Shown in pieces: positions 62,505 through 64,000 of a stretch of 64,000 bases of DNA. Within the stretch, counting starts at the first letter, position 1. Each line of letters starts with the position of its first letter. This DNA comes from Pseudisothecium myosuroides (Eukaryota > Streptophyta > Bryopsida > Hypnales > Lembophyllaceae), in contig OX637291.1 of NCBI GenBank assembly GCA_951799445.1, forward strand, positions 6,140,501 through 6,204,500, written 5' to 3'. A program made the translations under genes and the position numbers. The notes beneath the pieces are model-generated. The model was not told where the DNA came from, did not search any database, and saw only the letters and a list, made by a program, of their open reading frames with translations.

Positions 62505-62766
62505 GCGGAGATCTGAGCCTCTAGAAGACCGTTTTAGGGCTGTTCCCAATGCTGGGAACCAGTCCCTGCTATCAGAATTTTTTTTTAATTAAATTAAAAA
62601 AAAAAGTTATTAAAATGCTAAAGGAATACTAATTTTTTTTTAAAATTTAAAAATGACATGGCAATCGCTCGGCCACGTCAGACTGGCCATGCGGCAGCGT
62701 CCCAGCATTCTTGCAGAGTTCCTACAGTCCGGGAACTCGCGGGCTCTTAGAAGCCCAAATCTCCTC
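62505..62766. mobile_element. MITE with TA target site, 262 bp
   Basis: The left end, GCGGAGATCTGAGCCTCTAG, and the inverse of the right end, GAGGAGATTTGGGCTTCTAA, form an imperfect inverted repeat. Both sides carry TA (62503-62504, 62767-62768). No ORF is present. Confidence 0.6.
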
Positions 62767-62774
62767 TAATGCTA

Positions 62775-62906
62775 TGGGCAATTTCGTTAAAATGACGGTA
62801 TTCCAAGTGCCACTTTGATGGTGTGCCATTTTCACCATCTAGGACTAGTATAGATTTCAGGACGACCGTTCTGAACTGTTTCATGCCATTTTAACAAAAT
62901 TGCCCA
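62775..62906. mobile_element. MITE with TA target site, 132 bp
   Basis: TGGGCAATTTCGTTAAAATG at the left is matched, inverted, by CATTTTAACAAAATTGCCCA at the right with one mismatch. TA flanks both ends (62773-62774, 62907-62908). It lies 4 bp beyond the flanking TA of the previous MITE. Confidence 0.8.
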
Positions 62907-62908
62907 TA

Positions 62909-64000
62909 TCTTCAATGTTTAAAAATGCGCGGGAAAAAGAGCCCTATTAGTATGCATGTGGAGGATGTAAGTAAAATATTTTTAAATTTCCTTTGGTAGA
63001 AATATGACTTCCTGCTATGGAAATAGACCACAAAAATTTTAGCTCTAGATCATTAATTTTGGATATGCCCTAGTACTAAAAAATCCTAAACCGCAAAGTA
63101 TGACAAATTTGCTAATTTTAATTTTAATTATTAAATGATTTTTGAAAATTTCTAAAAAATAAAGAACTTGAATACTACCAAGTTTGAGTGTTTGACATCT
63201 CTAATAAAAATTTCAAGTCAATCAAGTTCATGCTTCAAAATTGTCTTCAGGAACGGTTGTTGTCTTCTTTGTTTACTTTTAGCTTTGCAATGGATTTTAA
63301 TATTTATCGTCTTGTTTATTTTGTTTCAGCTATGAGGCCATGGATCTTATGTTATCTTCTTTTCTGTGGTTTATTTCAATTTGCTTGCTTGGTCTTATGT
63401 TACTATAAATGTTTATTTTATAAATGTACCCTAGATACAGTCATGCATGGTAAGTTCCACCATGAGCACTTCATTAAAATTTTGTTGAAGTTCTACCACT
63501 TTTATCATCGGAATTTAACTTCTTCATGGACTTGTTGAAGTTGAAACCCAAACAACAAAGGAGTTGAAAAAAATGTGTATGTTTTTTGCTTTATGTTTTT
63601 AGTTTATGTCTTACGTTCAGGGAAAATGTGATTCTAAATTTTGAATTATAAATAAGTGATGGTATGATGTATTAGCCTCCTACACTAATTTAAAGTAAAT
63701 ATATGGTACTTAAAAATATGCCAAATTAGAAAATTAGGTAATAATATGGTCCATTTAATTGGTCCCATCTATCAAAATATTCCCACTAATAATACCCCGC
63801 GGTCACATGTGATATGTAAACTATTTGAAGAGTGACCCCCCTGTGTTCACGATTTGGAATCCTTCACTAAATTTCTAGCAGAAAACTTTAAATTGGGGAC
63901 TCTCTATTGAGTTGGATTTTATTGGATTTGAATGATTTCATACGCCTAGAGTCAATGTGGGTGATTGGGTGTCTAATGTGTGTAGAATACAATTTACCAC
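62909..64000. other. AT-rich DNA at right edge
   Basis: No gene is supported. The 116-residue plus-strand frame at 63,188-63,538 is Phe/Leu/Cys-rich, as expected from T-rich DNA, and shows no motif. Confidence 0.4.

Overview
This is nuclear DNA from a land plant. It is AT-rich and gene-poor, and the genes are spliced with short introns. Four genes can be read through their splice sites: a long-chain-base (sphingosine) kinase (minus strand, runs off the left edge), a Lin1/CD2BP2-type U5 snRNP protein (minus strand), the peroxisomal RING peroxin PEX10 (plus strand) and a LONELY GUY cytokinin-activating phosphoribohydrolase (minus strand). I rebuilt each from GT-AG junctions (plus one GC-AG junction) with reading phase checked across every exon. 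None of these genes is a long single ORF. I cannot place the species; gene content and repeat types fit an embryophyte with an expanded genome.

Layout. 0-3.4 kb: kinase gene and its upstream region, which holds a 0.39-kb tandem duplication. 3.5-10.5 kb: AT-rich repeats. 10.7-14.8 kb: Lin1 gene. 14.9-18 kb: repeats. 18.06-22.23 kb: PEX10. 22.3-31.1 kb: repeats, including TTAACCCC-ended elements, a one-armed foldback copy and a LINE-tail insertion. 32.1-34.4 kb: LOG gene. 34.5-58.6 kb: repeats, including a (TA)n tract, a Harbinger-like MITE, two opposed LINE remnants, a nested palindrome and a tandem cluster of TTAACCCC elements. 58.7-59.8 kb: a GC-richer island with unassigned ORFs on both strands. 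60.7-61.5 kb: a CACTA-like terminus with a subterminal motif array. 62.5-62.9 kb: two abutting MITEs with TA target sites. 62.9-64 kb: nothing recognisable.

The four genes act in unrelated pathways (sphingolipid signalling, splicing, peroxisome biogenesis, cytokinin activation) and do not form a functional cluster. The points most worth a second look are: (1) the Lin1 gene starts with a ubiquitin-like domain ending in Leu-Arg-Leu-Pro-Gly-Gly, resembling that of the splicing factor SDE2, in one exon with the Lin1 N-terminus; (2) a family of at least eight elements bounded by TTAACCCC...GGGGTTAA; (3) a palindrome of about 2 kb whose arms are themselves palindromes, one arm carrying an Emigrant-type MITE for which the other arm supplies the empty site. 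No LTR retrotransposon, tRNA, rRNA or CRISPR-like array was seen.
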